A stretch of 24,808 nucleotides of DNA from Nemertoderma westbladi (taxonomy: Eukaryota; Xenacoelomorpha; Nemertodermatida; Nemertodermatidae): positions 1-24,808 of the forward strand of contig JAUCBJ010003084.1 in assembly GCA_032718475.1 (NCBI GenBank). Direction: 5' to 3'. The notes under the pieces were generated by a model that ran no database searches, had not been told where the DNA came from, and saw only the letters and a list, made by a program, of their open reading frames with translations. Positions 7,735 to 17,460 of the stretch are shown here, one piece after another (position 1 is the first letter of the stretch; each line of letters begins with the position of its first letter). The translations under genes were made by a program, and so were the position numbers.

Positions 7735-10700
7735 CAGAGGCGGAAATCCTGGGGGGGGAGAGGGGGACATTGTCCCCCCCACTTTTTAGAATCCATGATA
7801 ATGTCCCCTCCACATTTAGGTAGCACATGTTTTTTCATTCAGTCCAGATTCCACCGGCGGTTGAATTGATCCAATTATCGGTTAAATATCATTATAGCGG
7901 TAATTACATGAAACACAGCAAGGTTGGTTTATTGCCTCTATGTATACTAGCCTCAATGTGAGCAGGGCCTCATTACCACCTGACTCTGATTGCTATCAGC
8001 TGAGATTAACAGGTTGCCAGGCAACATGCCAAAACAATACTGTTTAAAGTGGGTATAGCTGCTTTTTTATGTTTACGTTACCGGTACCGTATGGACACAC
8101 AATTCTGCATACAGCTATATATAAAATAATATTTATAAAATATTTTTTATTAATAATTTATTAATTTCAATTAAAGCAAATAATATAATAATTATTCTAG
8201 TAAAAAAGTCTTGTTCAGCTCAATTAGCTGAGGCTTCATTCAAGCCCTGTATTATTTAGTTATATTCTGTGATTGGTTTCAGTTTCAGTATTGTACTGTA
8301 TTTAACTTGGACATAGTTATATTTGATACTTATCAAATTAATTTTTATCACATGGATATCAGAAACTTCTTTACAAAGCGTAAAGTTGGCGGCAATGTCA
8401 GTGATGTTGTCATTCCCGAGAAACGATCGAGGCCACATAGTAATCAACCATCTTGCCTGTCATCATCATTGCATATGGATAGCAGCACAACGACTGCACA
8501 TTCAGCCAGTAGTTCAGCGACGAATTCCACTACATGTTCAGCTACGTTTTCTACCACAAGTTCGGCCACGACTTCCACTACAAGTTCAACTCTCACAGAT
8601 TATGTTGATGCCATAAATATTAGTGCTAAACCGAACCAACCCGATGTGGCTAATATTCCTGCACAACTACTTACAGGAAGGAAGTTATACTTCCAAAGGA
8701 AGTGGTTTGAACAGTTTACATGGATTCATTATGTTGACCAAATAAAGAAAGTCGTATGTTTTAGTTGTGCCAAGGCTTCCCAAAACAATTTATTAGATCT
8801 TGCTAATCAGAAAGAACTGGCTTTTATATCTTCTGGATTTGATATTTGGAAGAAAGCTCAGGAAAAATTTAAGATACATCAAAACTCTGAGACACACCGT
8901 TTCGCCATTACTCAACTTGCTGCTTTAAAACAACCCACTATTGATGCGCAAATATGTAGTTCTGCTAAAGCTAATCAATTGTTAGCGAGGAAGTGTTTGC
9001 ACAAATTGTTTCAATCAACAAGGTTTCTGCTGCGCCAAGGCTTCGCTTTTCGTGGACACAAAGAAGAAAAAGGAAATTACATCCAGCTGCTTAACTTGCT
9101 AAAAGGGTATGACGGCGAACTAAGTACACATCTAAATCGCCCCACAAGTTTCACATCACATCAAGCTCAGGAAGAAATGATGAGAATGTTTAGCCATGAT
9201 ATTCTGCATCACATTGTAGCGAAAATCAGCAATAATGGACAGTTTGCAGTAATAGTAGATGGTATATACTCGTGATATAAGTGGCAAAGAGCAAGAATCA
9301 ATTTGTATTCGACATGTTGATAGTGATCTTGTTGTTCATGAGGATTTTATTGGAATGTATGAGCTAACTAGCACAACTGCCGAATCTATTGCGAATATGG
9401 TGTTAGATGTACTAATTCGACTTCCTGATATTTCTTTGGAAAATTTGAGAGCTCAAACATATGATGGGGCAGCAAACATGGCCGGATTATACAATGGATG
9501 CCAAGCCAAGATTAAGGAGAAGCAACCACTTGCTTTACCTTTCCACTGTGGTGCTCACAGTTCAAACCTCATTGTGCAACATTCTGTAGAGAATTGTCCT
9601 CTCATCAGGGATCCAGTTCAATGGGTTCAAAGCCTTGGTTCGCTAAAAAGGAAATCTGGAAAATTTAATATCCTTCTGAGATCAGTAGCTGAAGAATCCA
9701 CAGGAGAATCACATTCAATACACCCCTCTGCATCGACAATCAAACCGCTCTGCCCCACAAGATGGTTAACCCGTGTATCTGCAATAAAGTCGGTCTTGGA
9801 TAATTATTCTATCGTACTTGACAGTCTGGAAGAAATGGGTCAAAGTGGGGCATCTACAACAGCAACGAAGGCAAATGGACTTTTGGAGAGGTTTGAACAT
9901 CCAAAGTCGTTGTTGGCTTTAATGTTGGCTGTAAAACCCTTAACTATAATGGAGCAATTTAATAAGTCGCTGCAGTCCCTCACTATGACTCTTTCAGGTA
10001 CGATGGAGACAGTCCCTCTGATTGTTAACGAACTGCAGAGGTTGAGAACAGCAGAGGCATTCAGCGCGGTTTTCACTGAAGCTAGTGGGAAGCTAGAGGA
10101 ATTGGGATTAAGTACGCTATCGATTCCAAGAAATAGACGCCCCCCAAGACGTTATACTGGTCCTGCTGAACAATATCAGGCTCTAACTGTAGAGGCGCAT
10201 TTCCGCACCATATACTACGAATTTATCGATAACATACTCTCTGAGTTACATGACCGATTTTCTCCGGACAATGGTAGTATACAAAATTACATCGAGTTAG
10301 AGAAATGTTTAACAACTGGGACAGTTAACCGTGAGATTGTTAGTCAATATCCAGAACTGAGCGGTGACAGCCTTGAACTTGAATTGAAAATGTTCAATCA
10401 TTCTACCAAATCCAGTTCCCTAAGTAAAGCTGTGTCATCTTATAAAGCAATGTCAGCAGACGTGAAAAACCTATTTCCTCAAGTATTTCAGTTACTAAGA
10501 CTATTACTAGTTTGCCCAGTATCTTCATGCGAATGTGAGCGGAGCTTTTCCGTCCTGCGCCGATTGAAAACTTGGTTGAGATCTACAATGGCTCAGAAAC
10601 GATTAAACTACTTAGCTGTATGTCATGTGCACAAAGACATTTTATATCACTGTGACATTGAACAACTTGTATGTATTTTTACAAAACAATCTGAAATTCG

Positions 10701-10890
10701 AAAGAATGTTTTTGGAAACTGATTTATGGTTTTTGTTTGTCATACTGTATAATATAAGCACTTACGCATACTCGCTTACTTTGTGGCTCGCCCCACAAAG
10801 GTTATTTTAGTAAATAAATAAATTAAAGTAAATAAAAAAGTTCCTACTCTTTATGTCCCCCCCACTCCCAAATACAGATCTCCGCCACTG
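7735..10890 (+). mobile_element. hAT DNA transposon with 8-bp target duplication
   Basis: The element begins CAGAGGCGGAAATC and ends GATCTCCGCCACTG, terminal inverted repeats of 14 bases with two mismatches. It is flanked by identical 8-bp duplications ATATTCAT at 7727-7734 and 10891-10898, the length diagnostic of hAT. Just inside both ends is a G-run followed by GACAT (near 7765 and, inverted, 10853), so similarity extends into the subterminal region. Total length is 3156 bp. It carries one transposase reading on the plus strand with a single frame break, and polyadenylation-like AATAAA motifs (10810-10835) follow the gene. Confidence 0.95.
8352..10722 (+). pseudogene. hAT transposase (TTF zinc finger, DUF4371, dimerisation domain), frameshifted
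   Basis: The start at 8352 is chosen because MDIRNFFTKRK is a common hAT opening; an in-frame ATG lies 15 codons upstream. A serine/threonine-rich stretch (about residues 35-80) precedes a TTF-type zinc finger (about residues 108-185: CFSCAK, then FKIHQNSETH). A DUF4371-like region and the RNase H-like core follow, including TYDGAANMAG. The C-terminal hAT dimerisation domain is clear: CECERSFSVLRRLKTWLRS near 10527-10583. A +1 frameshift at about 9259-9275 falls inside the VxxDxTRDIS motif that holds the first catalytic aspartate; the first frame ends at 9275 and the second continues to 10722. No other stop interrupts about 790 codons. The domain set resembles the ZMYM1-like hAT group. Confidence 0.92.
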
Positions 10891-11391
10891 ATATTCATTA
10901 ATAAAAAGTACCTTCCCGCGTTAAATTTTGATGCGGTTTTAATGAATTATTATTTATTCAGTTCTTGTTGGGAGAACCATGTGAACGACCACCTAAATTT
11001 GTATAAAATTTTGGATAATAATTTAACAATTTAACAACCGCATTTTTTGAAATTTTTTTGCTCTACTAGAAAATAGATATATTGAACATGTAATTATTAC
11101 ACTTCTTATGCATTTTTGAACGAATTTACAAGTATGCGAGGTGGGGTTCAACGTTCAAGTCTCCCACCCTAAGTGTCAAGTCTCCCCCCATTGAGGGAGA
11201 TTTGACGCTTTTTCGAAAATTCGAATAATTGGTTTAATTAAAAAAGTTTAATAGTTGAAATTCTCAAACTCTCACATAATGATAGCAATCATAAATGTAA
11301 TGTGAAAAAGTTAAAATGGCATTGAAAAATTCATTTATCTGTTCTTTAGAGCGATTATAACTTTTGGGGTTCAAGTCTCCCTCACTCACCC

Positions 11392-11513
11392 TACTGTCCT
11401 AACATGACAAGTTCTTACTATCTGACTATCTTGAGTGGCCCCATTATTATTTTTATCTACCGAATCAAATATATCTACTGTAGGCCTATATAGTATATTA
11501 TATTACATATAAA
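11392..11513 (-). repeat. Right LTR of the BEL/Pao element, continued
   Basis: Starting at TACTGTCCTAACATGACAAG this matches 435-552 of the left LTR and resumes exactly where the TA-flanked element interrupted it. The match fades near 11513, where sequence related to the TA-flanked element begins again, so the outer LTR end is not visible. Confidence 0.65.
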
Positions 11514-11517
11514 ATAA

Positions 11518-11757
11518 ACAATTTCAACTTGTAATCATTTCACTTCTACTGCATTTTTGTACGAATTTACAAAAATGTCAGGGGAGTTCAAGTCTCCCCA
11601 TATTGAGGGAGACGCTTTTTCGGAAATACGAATTATTGGTTTAATTAAAAAGTGTAAGGGTTGAAATCAACAAATGATATAAATCATAAATGCAATGGGA
11701 TAAAGTTAAAACGGTATTGAAAAATTAATATCTGTTCTTTAGAACGATTATATTCCA
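11518..11757. repeat. Second, truncated copy of the TA-flanked element's right part
   Basis: It aligns with about 11085-11360 of the TA-flanked element: both contain GCATTTTTG-ACGAATTTAC, GTTCAAGTCTCCC, ATTGAGGGAGA, GCTTTTTCG, ATTGGTTTAATTAAAAA and ATCTGTTCTTTAGA-CGATTATA in the same order. It is shorter by internal deletions and lacks the terminal CTCACTCACCC. It ends where the decayed coding block begins. Confidence 0.8.
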
Positions 11758-11759
11758 TT

Positions 11760-12300
11760 ATGAGATTGGTGGCAGCCAACGGCGAGCAGGAAAGTTGCAT
11801 ATGTGTCCTGAAAACTGCATATCATTTCCTGATCAAAACATATCATCATATTCCCACACCTCCTGGCTGGTGGTGCATATCCCCCCCTGCTTGGGTGCCA
11901 TGCCTTATTTCATTACAAACGGACAGCCATATTACCACATGATGAACTGCTCTAGACTCACCTATACTCACTCACCTTGCTATCGTGCCCTTCAGTTATC
12001 TTATGCCCCACCCTCCACCTCCACTTTATCCTGATTTGGAAGCGATTGTATGTAGACCACTATAATATGCTCAGCAATTACTTTGTTTACATTAGCAGCG
12101 TGGCCATGAATCACTCCATGGTTACAGCATGGTCACAGCATGGCCATCATCTAGATGATGGCTATGTAGAACATGTCACTGAATATTATATGGCCCAGGA
12201 ACAACCTTTGATTAATGCAGCCTTGGCAGGTGCTACATATATGGATGTATATGACTGCTACAAGCTTCATGAAAGAATCCTAAATAAGGAAATTAAAGAA
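11760..12300 (+). pseudogene. Decayed coding sequence, segment 1 (unknown protein)
   Basis: I do not recognise the family. Protein-like open stretches follow each other in different frames: 11795-11990 (MHMCPENC, PYFITNGQPYY), a short one near 12009-12055 (HPPPPLYPDLEAIVCRPL), then 12060-12300 (NMLSNYFVYISSVAMNHS, EHVTEYYMAQEQPLINAALA). Direction and spacing match the following segments, so I read them as parts of one gene that has accumulated indels. No signal peptide or domain is obvious. The first 200 bases are the least convincing. Confidence 0.45.
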
Positions 12301-12305
12301 TAAAG

Positions 12306-12926
12306 ATAGAATATTTCAAGGATATCTGTCTCGATGACATGCTAATCATGCAGCTTGCTAATTCTGCATTGGTAATTGGCAGAAGGTCATGGGCTATTGT
12401 CAATGAGACTGGTCTGTCTGACAGCAGCTACAAATGCTGTCAGTTTCAGTTATGCATTGCCGAGTGATGCATACAATCCTCCACGCTACTGAAGCAACGA
12501 TATATGTATTCCTTACACATCCTTCAAAAGTTGGAGGATATTGAGTTGAGTTTACATTGTGATACTACTGACCATCAAGTAGCTGTAATGCTGGAAGACC
12601 TTATTCTGGGTTGTTCCAAAGTGGCTAATATAAATGATATTCTCAATGATGACATTTATGTAATTAGCATGCCTTGTAATACTGGCAGAGGGGATCCATT
12701 CCCTTTGCAAGTGTGTGGTGATTACTTGCATGCTGCTTTTACAATTTCTACTTATAAACTTACTGGTATCTTTTGTTGGAGTGATAAACATTCGTTCCAG
12801 CATCTCTTCCACGAGGATGCTAAACTAAAGCCGCCTATGGTAGAGAATCCCAAGTCTGAAATTAAGAGGGCGAATCTTTTCATCTATGTAAAGAAGGGAT
12901 GCTATAACCTAAGAGATCCAGCGTAA
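12306..12926 (+). pseudogene. Decayed coding sequence, segment 2 (unknown protein)
   Basis: One frame stays open for about 206 codons except for a TGA at 12465-12467. It begins IEYFKDICLDDMLIMQLANS, passes WAIVNETGLSDSSYKCCQF, and continues after the stop with LEDIELSLHCDTTDHQVAVM, ISMPCNTGRGDPFPLQVCGD and YLHAAFTISTYKLTGIFCW. Composition is that of a globular protein. The product is unknown to me. At the 3' end the reading passes to another frame near 12913 (EIQRNKFLANFADQ), again pointing to an indel. Confidence 0.6.
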
Positions 12927-13662
12927 TAAATTTCTTGCAAATTTTGCTGATCAGAGTAAGGTAAAGTGTGCAAAGCATGACCTATTCCTCTGAAGAGAAA
13001 ATCTTAAGGAGGATAATGGAGAATGCGTAAAATTGCACCCCTGAACTGGAGTGAGAAAGAATATTTGCTGGAGGTGCCCATATGGGATTCCCAAAAAAAT
13101 CGTTATGAGATTGGTTTATGCATTAGTCATTTTAAAGACGAGCTCATTAAACGAGATGCTGTAATTAGTATCAATTGTATTAGTATTGAGGAGTATTGAT
13201 AGTATTGAGGAAGAGGGCGATGTTCTTCACCATCAGTGGAATGGGCTACCAATAGGTGGTGGCAGTGGAGCTTCTCAAACTTTGTCATATATAGATGGTG
13301 ATGAAGAAGACTCATAGGATGACAAAGAAGTGTAAGATCCTTTAGATAGGGCAAACAGATTCTTCTGTGGCAATTTCCATACCCAAGAATCTGCTAATCC
13401 CTTTGAGGACTATCTGGTAGGGATCCATGATGGATACTATGATGATGATGAATATCCTTTAGTAGGATTAGCGACTGGAGCCAATGTTCCCATTTACAGT
13501 ATTGGTAGAATCTCTTCGCATTTTCTGTTGAACAATGAGCTCAAGGTCCTTCAGTGTAAATGTTGTTATGGTGGTAAAGGATCAGCATATATTAACAAAG
13601 TGCTGTACTATATCACCTCTCGTGCACCTGGCATCCATTTGCAACTTACGTATATAGAATGA
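12913..13662 (+). pseudogene. Decayed coding sequence, segment 3 (unknown protein)
   Basis: Three frame-shifted pieces follow. The first, 12913 to about 13003, reads NKFLANFADQSKVKCAKHDL. The second, about 13029-13199, reads LNWSEKEYLLEVPIWDSQKN and YEIGLCISHFKDELI. The third, about 13210-13660, carries stops near 13315 and 13333 and reads FCGNFHTQESANPFEDYLVG, GYYDDDEYPLVGLATGANVP and ISSHFLLNNELKVLQCKCCY. A CKCC cysteine cluster near 13560 is the only motif that stands out, and it is not enough to assign a fold. Confidence 0.55.
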
Positions 13663-13889
13663 CTCCTCTTCCTGAGGAACTTCTGGTACATGAAGGCTAA
13701 TGGCACTGTCGTTGGTGCCATTCCATCCTTCTTGTATGGGCTTCCATTTAATTCTCCTAACTATGGAATAGCATCTCTCCGAGAACATATACATATTCTG
13801 ACCTTTAATTATCATTATCTTCTTATCTTCATTTCTGGTTTTATGTATCCATGAACTCAGAATTGAACTGAATATCTTCCCAGCTCATT
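13663..13889. other. Unassigned stretch inside the decayed coding block
   Basis: Neither strand gives a clear continuation. The plus strand offers IPSFLYGLPFNSPNYGIAS (about 13720-13778), while the minus strand is open over 13582-13815. Because plus-strand coding flanks it on both sides, I take it as part of the same decayed gene with dense indels, but an inverted or foreign piece is possible. Confidence 0.35.
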
Positions 13890-14495
13890 CTCCATAAGGA
13901 TTTCGAGCAGGTTTGTGAGGGTGAAGATAGGGTTCAAACTGGTGCTACAGATTCCATATTATGATTTGATGAAATGGAATCTTGGCATCATGTAAGGGAG
14001 CTGTATGCACTGTTGTTGGATGGTTACTGGAACTACTTCTTCACTGCCATATATAATAATACTAAAACTCCAGGAGTTGATCCTGTATATAATGCTGTAT
14101 GGGAGCTTTATCTACTTCTACAAGGTTATGAGTTGACTTTAACCATGGAGAAACATGTTTCCTTATTCATATGCTGTTGGAATTGTTTCTCAGTTCATCT
14201 TCACCACTGGATTGATGATGTGAAGTATAAATGGACTCGAATGGATGCTCAAAATCAATGATCCCCTCTAGCGAATATGTTCCACATACATGGTGGACTT
14301 ACGCTACAGCCAGAGTCCATAGAGGATACTCAGGCTAGAATTTGCTGTAGGACTTCTGAATTGTTAAGTGGTACTTATGATACTGACTTTTCTCAATTAG
14401 TAGATGAGGTTAGTATTGATGATATTGATGACTTTTGTGATCTTTTCAGACTAGTACATTTGCAAACTCATAACAGCGATCGATCGAGCCAGTAG
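13890..14495 (+). pseudogene. Decayed coding sequence, segment 4 (unknown protein)
   Basis: A single frame runs about 200 codons with stops near 13960 and at 14259-14261. It includes MESWHHVRELYALLLDGYWN, YNAVWELYLLLQGYELTL, NMFHIHGGLTLQPESIEDT and the acidic VDEVSIDDIDDFCDLF. The reading continues past both stops in phase, which suggests point mutations in a once longer frame. The family is not recognised. Confidence 0.6.
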
Positions 14496-14841
14496 TCGCT
14501 GTCATAAGCGTGTTGATGAGGCAGCAACAGGTTTTGCTGTATGCCTCATCACCCTGAGAGTTGGGATGATGGGTTTTACACCAAAGACTGACTTATATAG
14601 CAATGAGGCACTCAATGATCTCGGATATATAAACCTTCTTCAAATTAATGAGGATGGTTCTAATAGATTAGATGGGGATGGTCAACGATTAGCGCATTGT
14701 AATTTATTTGGTGGATGCCATACTTACTCTGCCAGTGGTCATGAGTGGGCTATGCCAACTATCCTTAAGTTTTGGGTGGCATTGCGATCTTCAACCAATG
14801 AACAGGCCTTTGATAAAGTTCTGCTGTGCGTACTGCACTAA
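14476..14841 (+). pseudogene. Decayed coding sequence, segment 5 (unknown protein)
   Basis: The frame shifts by one relative to the previous segment and is open from about 14476: SSRCHKRVDEAATGFAVCL, MMGFTPKTDLYSNEALNDLG, CNLFGGCHTYSASGHEWAMP. It ends at 14841 next to another frame (STWVDLKNDEPSKFMVKM, 14841 to about 14898). A cluster of Cys and His residues (CNLFGGCHTYSASGH) is visible but does not match a zinc-finger pattern I know. Confidence 0.6.
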
Positions 14842-14988
14842 GTACTTGGGTGGACTTGAAGAATGACGAGCCATCAAAATTTATGGTCAAAATGATATAA
14901 ACACTGTAAAGGTCTCCGAGAGATGGTCAACGAGAGGGGATTAAGTTTTTTGGATTAATCACCTCATGAAAAAAGGCTGAAGAGAAAG

Positions 14989-15183
14989 ATGAGAAGAAGT
15001 TTATCCAGAGAAGGTTATCCGGAGATCCTCCATAATATTCTGGGTTTCCCATGTATCAGAACGAATATGGACTTTGTTCATGTTTGTACCCTGACTCCTG
15101 AGTATAGGCATTGTATTATGAAACAGCAGAATTCTGATGTTGATTTTTATATTCTGGAATCTGTTGAACACTGTAGAGGGTAG
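14989..15183 (+). pseudogene. Decayed coding sequence, segment 6 (unknown protein)
   Basis: This open stretch reads LSREGYPEILHNILGFPCIR and FVHVCTLTPEYRHCIMKQQN. It stops at 15183 and the next frame picks up within a few bases, so this is another indel boundary in the same gene. The 14899-14988 stretch between it and the previous segment has several stops and only short plausible pieces. Confidence 0.55.
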
Positions 15184-15185
15184 GG

Positions 15186-15548
15186 TTGTTTGGCTCATTT
15201 CTAACTACATTTGAAGTTTGTATGGCGAGACACTATGTTAGCAGTGCCAATGATCCTGATTTACAGTTGATCATATACATAATGCGAAACCCTAATCCAT
15301 CTCCAAACCAGATTAAGTTTGTTATCAACAGCATGAAACAATGCTGTAACTTTGTTGATAGCTGGGATGACGTCCCTGAAGACGTTTTAAGGGTTGTTGT
15401 TGTTGTTCCGAAAGGTTGTGGTCACATCCAAGATATTTACAATGCCTGGTCTATAACTCAATTGAAGCAAAGACCCAGTGCTCCTACTTCTACTCATTAT
15501 AGTAGCAGTGTCCTTGGAAGGCAGATACAGTTTCCAGTGCGCTACTAA
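15186..15548 (+). pseudogene. Decayed coding sequence, segment 7, probable C-terminus (unknown protein)
   Basis: The cleanest open stretch of the block (120 codons) includes FGSFLTTFEVCMARHYVSSA, YIMRNPNPSPNQIKFVINSM, VDSWDDVPEDVLRVVVVVPK and a proline/serine-rich ending up to the TAA at 15546-15548. Beyond it the sequence becomes AT-rich and non-coding at once, so this is likely the original C-terminus. The family is unknown to me. Confidence 0.6.
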
Positions 15549-16250
15549 TGTACGAGTACCTCTCGGTGTTTAAGGCCAAGATGCCCCAAATGTAGCATGT
15601 ATGTAGCAAGACAAATATCATCACACAGCTTACAAGTAGTGTAAGTTTAGGCTATGGCTTAACCCGTTCCCGTCCAGTACTTAAAAATAAGTGTGGGCCA
15701 ATGCCCGTAAAATTGGAAAATTTGAAAGTTTTCTTCAGAAATATGTATTTAATTCTTCTTATTCAAAATCATCCGTAGATTGAGAATTTCTGGATGAATT
15801 TCTATTTTTTCGCAAATTTATTGATTGATTGATTAGTTATTGATTTTGATTAACTTATAGATAAATTAATTTATTTGTCTATTACCTTATAATTAATAAT
15901 ATTTTTTTCAATATCCTGCTCAAAATTTCACATAGTTCGAATTTCAAGGTAAAAAAACATTTTAACAAATTTATTGATTGATTGATTTTGATTGATTGAT
16001 TGATCGATTTTGATTGATTTATTTATTTATCGATTCTTTGATCCATTAAGAAAATATATTTTATTACTTATTATTTTTGAGACAAAAACTAATTTTGATC
16101 AAAAGTTATTGATTGATTGATCAGTTATTTTATTCAACACATTAAAACTAACAAAATTAACAAATTAAGCAAATAAAATAATAAAAAACAAAATAACAAT
16201 GAATTCAGATATATAACAAACCTATATTATGATACGAATTCTTATCAATT
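15549..16250. repeat. AT-rich non-coding stretch with GATT/TTGA simple repeats
   Basis: There is no gene. From about 15820 to 16130 short arrays of TTGATTGATTGATT recur four times with TTTATTTATT spacers, a degenerate tetranucleotide repeat. Near its left end, TTAACCCGTTCCCGTCCAGT (15659-15678) followed by the hairpin GGGCCAATGCCC (15697-15708) resembles a piggyBac-type terminus at its TTAA target. Confidence 0.55.
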
Positions 16251-16254
16251 ATAA

Positions 16255-16480
16255 TTAATTGGAATGTGAATATTCTCCAAATCGTGGATCCGGGATTGGT
16301 GAATCTGGGAGCACATATTGGTCATCATCGTCATCACTGCTATCAGTACTGGTACCACTGACACTCACTGCCAGAAGTTTGAACCTCACTAACATCATCG
16401 TCATCGATGTCACCCTCCTCATCGCTGCCTGAGTCGGAGCCCGCAAAACTGTAGGAATGAGGTGGTTTGCATTGGCGTAT
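16255..16480 (-). pseudogene. Acidic N-terminal fragment, possibly of a piggyBac-like transposase
   Basis: On the minus strand one frame reads GSDSGSDEEGDIDDDDVSEV, and a neighbouring frame continues TDSSDDDDDQYVLPDSPIPD to a stop near 16255, implying a frameshift near 16350. Such acidic, serine-rich N-termini are common in piggyBac-like transposases, and a TTAACCCG-type end lies about 600 bp to the left. The transposase core itself is missing. The assignment is tentative because acidic runs occur in many proteins. Confidence 0.3.
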
Positions 16481-17184
16481 AGGGTATGGCATTATCAACC
16501 TATATCTAAGACTAAGGCATTGCCTTGCATAAGTAGGCTATATCCAGTTTGTACACATTGCTGACAGTCAAAGATAAAAATTTGGACATAATTACTCTTG
16601 TCAATAGTGTTCGAAATTATGATTACAATAATTATACAATAATATTTAGAGATATGATGTATACTTGATAAATTTAATTTGCGCAATGATGTGACAAACT
16701 AAACCTACCGCCTACTGGTACCATAACCAAAATAGTAAACCAATAAGCATCTGGCAGTCTGGTACAATAATAGTATACCAGTAGCAATTATCTGAATGTA
16801 AAGGAGGGTTGTGGGGGGTTGGGGAGGGGGGGAGGTTAATTTAACTTATGTATATCAAGCGGGATATAGCCTTGAATGAACCACTACAACCACACACAAC
16901 ACTGTAGTACTTTTAAGACCACTTTAGGCATCTTAATATTCTTACTGGGCCACAGCAGGTACCTATTATATTCTCCCAACATCCCTTCCATCCTTACTAT
17001 AGGGAAATTACTGGTTCTCAAATCGGGTTAGCATATATGCTCATTAGCATTAAGTTCCCTAATGTTAACTACACTGGAGACTGGAGAGAGAGGCTACAGG
17101 CTCATCAAAATAAGATGAGTTTGGAGTTTATGTAGAATCCTTTATTACATCCTTGGGCTCTGTACGCCTTTGTTTATGGAAGCA
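16481..17184. other. Non-coding stretch, nothing recognised
   Basis: AT-rich sequence without protein-like frames. A G-rich patch (16802-16834) and several TACC/GGTA-containing short repeats are the only landmarks. I see no RNA gene. Confidence 0.6.
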
Positions 17185-17460
17185 GGACAATTCGGTCCCG
17201 GACAATTCGGTCCGGACAATTCGGTCCCAGACAATTCGGTCCTGGACAATTCGGTCCCATTAGTGTTTTGGGATCGAATTGTCCGGGATCGAATTGTCCG
17301 GATACTGACTAGGACAATTCGGTCCCAAAACACGCATATTAATGGGACCGAATTGTCCGGGACCGAATTGTCCGGGACTGAATTGTCCGGGACCGAATTG
17401 TCCGGGACTGAATTGTCCGGGACCGAATTGTCCAGGACCGAATTGTCCGTGACCAAATTT
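17185..17460. repeat. Foldback array of a 15-bp self-complementary unit
   Basis: The unit GGACCGAATTGTCC (14 bp core, 15-bp period) occurs in both orientations. Inverted copies start at 17185, 17200, 17214, 17229 and 17244; direct copies at 17271 and 17286; one inverted copy at 17312; then direct copies at 17345, 17360, 17375, 17390, 17405, 17420 and 17435, with a decayed last unit. The spacers CATTAGTGTTTTGGG (17258) and CCCAAAACAC-ATTAATG (17324-17343) are also reverse complements, so the whole block folds into one long hairpin around 17300-17311. Each unit is itself nearly palindromic. The 15-bp period keeps frames open on both strands (17145-17456 and 17170-17499), which I treat as accidental. 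Confidence 0.92.

Larger units (their letters stand above)
7092..11391. mobile_element. TA-flanked DNA element with perfect 21-bp terminal inverted repeats
   Basis: The left end (7092-7112) begins GGGTGAGTGAGGGAGAC, and its exact reverse complement closes the element at 11371-11391, identical over 21 bases. TA flanks both sides (7090-7091 and 11392-11393), and the other LTR copy has the single uninterrupted TA at 435-436, which shows the duplication directly. Variants of GGGAGACTTGA recur inside near both ends (7125, 7373, 7395, 11155-11205). Without the hAT insertion the element is about 1.14 kb. No transposase is recognisable; 7623-7726 is a short open stretch (KAAHINRITGKQLICAWIEN) of unknown meaning. 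TA duplication is typical of Tc1/mariner-like elements, but the family is unidentified. Confidence 0.85.
296..11513 (-). mobile_element. Degenerate BEL/Pao LTR retrotransposon with nested insertions
   Basis: On the minus strand, from right to left, there is a gag with the typical BEL/Pao N-terminus (MADLQGLVRSRGG), a DUF1759-like gag region, the end of an RT domain, an RNase H domain, the connecting region and an integrase, all bounded by direct LTR-like repeats. Protease and the RT palm with its catalytic aspartates are not found, so about half of pol has been deleted. Frames are broken by stop codons and frameshifts. The element contains at least four younger insertions: a LINE, a 304-bp insert, a TA-flanked element, and an hAT inside the latter. 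The outer limits are approximate and no target duplication for the BEL element itself was identified. Confidence 0.8.

Noticed and set aside
8256-8616. Extra frames overlapping the start of the hAT transposase (8256-8447 minus, 8323-8616 plus)
   Set aside because: They are out of frame with the transposase, which has the recognisable zinc finger, and show no motifs.
13582-13815. Minus-strand 77-codon frame within the decayed coding block
   Set aside because: It is antisense to a region flanked on both sides by plus-strand coding. I could not exclude an inverted fragment, so it is only noted.
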